From the NCBI GenBank assembly GCA_002731665.1, contig PCCJ01000107.1:1-7403 (forward strand): 7,403 nucleotides of DNA. The letters run 5' to 3'. Numbering within the stretch: the first letter of the stretch is position 1; each line of letters starts with the position of its first letter. The notes under the pieces were generated by a model. That model was not told the origin of the DNA, did not search any database, and saw only the letters and a list, made by a program, of their open reading frames with translations. This DNA is from Actinomycetota bacterium. GTDB lineage: Bacteria; Actinomycetota; Acidimicrobiia; Acidimicrobiales; Poriferisodaliceae. This document shows, one piece after another, positions 6,267 to 7,403 of the stretch. Made by a program: the position numbers and the translations under genes.

Positions 6267-6515
6267 AAATCTTCCCTAAAAACTAAAACTTTCTCACGAA
6301 ACGCAAACTGCGGTATCGCTCATTATTGAGCCTCAGCGAACACTAATTGCAGAGACAATCTGGTCTGACACAGTGCTTGGTTCTAATACCAAATACTGAA
6401 GTTCTTCATTATCTAAGCGCACAACGCGCAAATCGTTACAACGACCTTACTGTTAATATAGTTTTGGACCGTTGAGATGATCTTTTGATCCCAAAGCCTC
6501 GGACACTTTCCTACC

Positions 6516-7364
6516 TTACTCAACCAAAAACTTTTTCATTACATCGAAAGCTCGAGGGTCGTCGTGATGGACCCCGTGTCCGCAATCACTAAACACCTCT
6601 AGCTGCTTTACTTGATCAGGAATACAAGAAGCCATCTCTTGCACTCCTGCTATCGGAGTAACAGGATCTAAATCGCCTGCCGTGACAAGGGTAGGACATT
6701 TCAAGTTAGCCAGCCCTTCTCGGAAATCAAAAGTCCAGTTTTCGCCACCGGGTCTCGAAAAATGCTCGATCACGGCCGGCGTCCATATCGCACGGTTCAT
6801 AACGGCGCCTTCATCTTGCTCCGTACGATTGTATAAGGGAACGCAATCGCGCATATAACTTGCGGTGTTCTCTTCCGTTGGCCCGCCCCAAAAATCTTCC
6901 GCCGTCTCGCGAGCTTTGCTTCCTCCAAATTTTTCAAATGCATCGAACACCCTTTCCGGCACCATGCGCGCCACGGTGCTCGCTAGTATTAGTTTGTGCA
7001 GTCGATCCGGGTGTCGAATCGCATAATTCTGGGCAACAAACCCGCCAAAAGATAAACCTAGCACCACCGGTTTTTCCACACCAAGAATGTCGATCAGTCC
7101 TCGCAGATCGTCAGCCCACTGATCCAAATTCCAATTTTCCGATTTGTCAGTATCACTTCGACCTTGACCTCGGTGATCGTAATATATCAGCTGAGCGACC
7201 TCGGACAGCGGATCGAAATCAGGCTTCATCGTTGTGTGATCCATGCCTGGGCCACCATGTAAGAGAAAGACCACTGGTCGCTCGACCATTTGAGGCCCGT
7301 CAGCGACGAGCCCTGAACCGACAACGTCTACATATAACCTGCTTTTATTAACCTCAATTAACAT
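6516..7364 (-). CDS. Alpha/beta fold hydrolase (Abhydrolase_1 type)
   Basis: This 282-residue protein is a standard single-domain alpha/beta hydrolase. The oxyanion region is HGGPG (36-40), followed by YYDHRGQGRSD (61-71). The nucleophile elbow GLSFGG (103-108) places Ser105. The acid is Asp233 in GDLDPVTP, and the base is His263 in CGHGVHH. A helical cap occupies about 131-215. There is no signal peptide, so it acts in the cytoplasm. HGGPG also occurs in proline iminopeptidases, but the elbow differs from their GGSWG form, so an esterase, lactonase or C-C-bond hydrolase role is equally possible and the substrate is open. The ATG at 7364 has a good ribosome site, GAGGGGG, 8 nt upstream. The gene is upstream of the monooxygenase on the same strand with a 263-nt gap, and its own upstream neighbour lies beyond the window. 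Confidence 0.9.
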   Translation of the reverse strand: MLIEVNKSRLYVDVVGSGLVADGPQMVERPVVFLLHGGPGMDHTTMKPDFDPLSEVAQLIYYDHRGQGRSDTDKSENWNLDQWADDLRGLIDILGVEKPVVLGLSFGGFVAQNYAIRHPDRLHKLILASTVARMVPERVFDAFEKFGGSKARETAEDFWGGPTEENTASYMRDCVPLYNRTEQDEGAVMNRAIWTPAVIEHFSRPGGENWTFDFREGLANLKCPTLVTAGDLDPVTPIAGVQEMASCIPDQVKQLEVFSDCGHGVHHDDPRAFDVMKKFLVE

Positions 7365-7403
7365 AACTATTTCCCCCTCAAGTAAATATTCTGAAGCACT
7401 AAA

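Noticed and set aside
6318..6444. Several short palindromes upstream of the monooxygenase: GCTCA-TTAT-TGAGC (6318-6331), TTGGT-N6-ACCAA (6377-6392), TGAAG-TT-CTTCA (6397-6408) and TCGTT-AC-AACGA (6433-6444).
   Set aside because: They look like an operator array, but about three 5-bp-arm palindromes with short spacers are expected by chance in a 260-nt gap. The four differ in sequence and spacing, so they do not look like one repeated binding site.
6479..6490. GATC-TTTT-GATC hairpin just after the alpha/beta hydrolase stop.
   Set aside because: Only 4 bp of stem, and GATC is self-complementary, so this is weak evidence for a terminator.
6253..6515. Search for a sigma70-type promoter for the monooxygenase gene on the minus strand, e.g. 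GATAAT at 6413-6408 or TATATT at 6460-6455.
   Set aside because: No partner resembling TTGACA lies at 16-18 nt from either box (the nearest, TTGTAA, is 22 nt away), so I do not call a promoter.
6860..7351. A 163-codon plus-strand open frame opposite the alpha/beta hydrolase gene.
   Set aside because: It lies wholly inside a clear coding gene on the other strand, with low-complexity, Pro/Arg/Cys-rich translation and no recognisable domain. It is an antisense shadow.

Overview
The window shows compact bacterial DNA of roughly balanced base composition, with six complete protein-coding genes and one gene fragment at the left edge. Shine-Dalgarno sites are recognisable at several starts, and the protein families are an enoyl-CoA hydratase/isomerase, a secreted tannase/feruloyl-esterase-family enzyme, an Abhydrolase_10-type hydrolase, a DUF2784 membrane protein, a luciferase-like monooxygenase and an alpha/beta hydrolase. 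Together these suggest a Gram-negative heterotroph, most likely a proteobacterium with broad lipid or aromatic catabolism. That placement is inference from family content; there is no rRNA or other phylogenetic marker here.

Layout. Positions 1-242 (+) hold the C-terminal end of an unrecognised membrane protein, followed by a hairpin at 297-324. A short regulatory region with a possible extended -10 promoter leads to the crotonase-family gene at 519-1334 (+). Its transcription converges with everything to the right. The 170-nt convergent gap (1335-1504) carries a terminator-like hairpin and a perfect 12-bp inverted repeat. The remaining five genes all lie on the minus strand. In their transcription order they are: alpha/beta hydrolase (7364-6516), luciferase-like monooxygenase (6252-5248, TTG start), DUF2784 membrane protein (4972-4610), exported tannase-family esterase (4493-2997) and cytoplasmic Abhydrolase_10 protein (2875-1505). 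Gaps between them are 116-275 nt, so they need not form one operon.

How the genes may work together. Three serine hydrolases from three different families, a flavin-type monooxygenase and a crotonase sit within 7 kb. A reasonable hypothesis is catabolism of an ester- or lactone-containing compound. The exported esterase would release a product outside the cytoplasm. The monooxygenase would oxidise a carbonyl or hydroxy intermediate, possibly by type II Baeyer-Villiger chemistry. The cytoplasmic hydrolases would cleave the ester or lactone, and the crotonase would process the acyl-CoA. No CoA ligase, acyl-CoA dehydrogenase, transporter or dedicated regulator is present, so substrate and pathway stay open. 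The best-supported detail is in the exported esterase: its ten mature cysteines fall at spacings that closely match the five disulfides I recall for MHETase. I saw no tRNA, rRNA, CRISPR array, insertion sequence or phage gene, and no intergenic stretch exceeds 300 nt.
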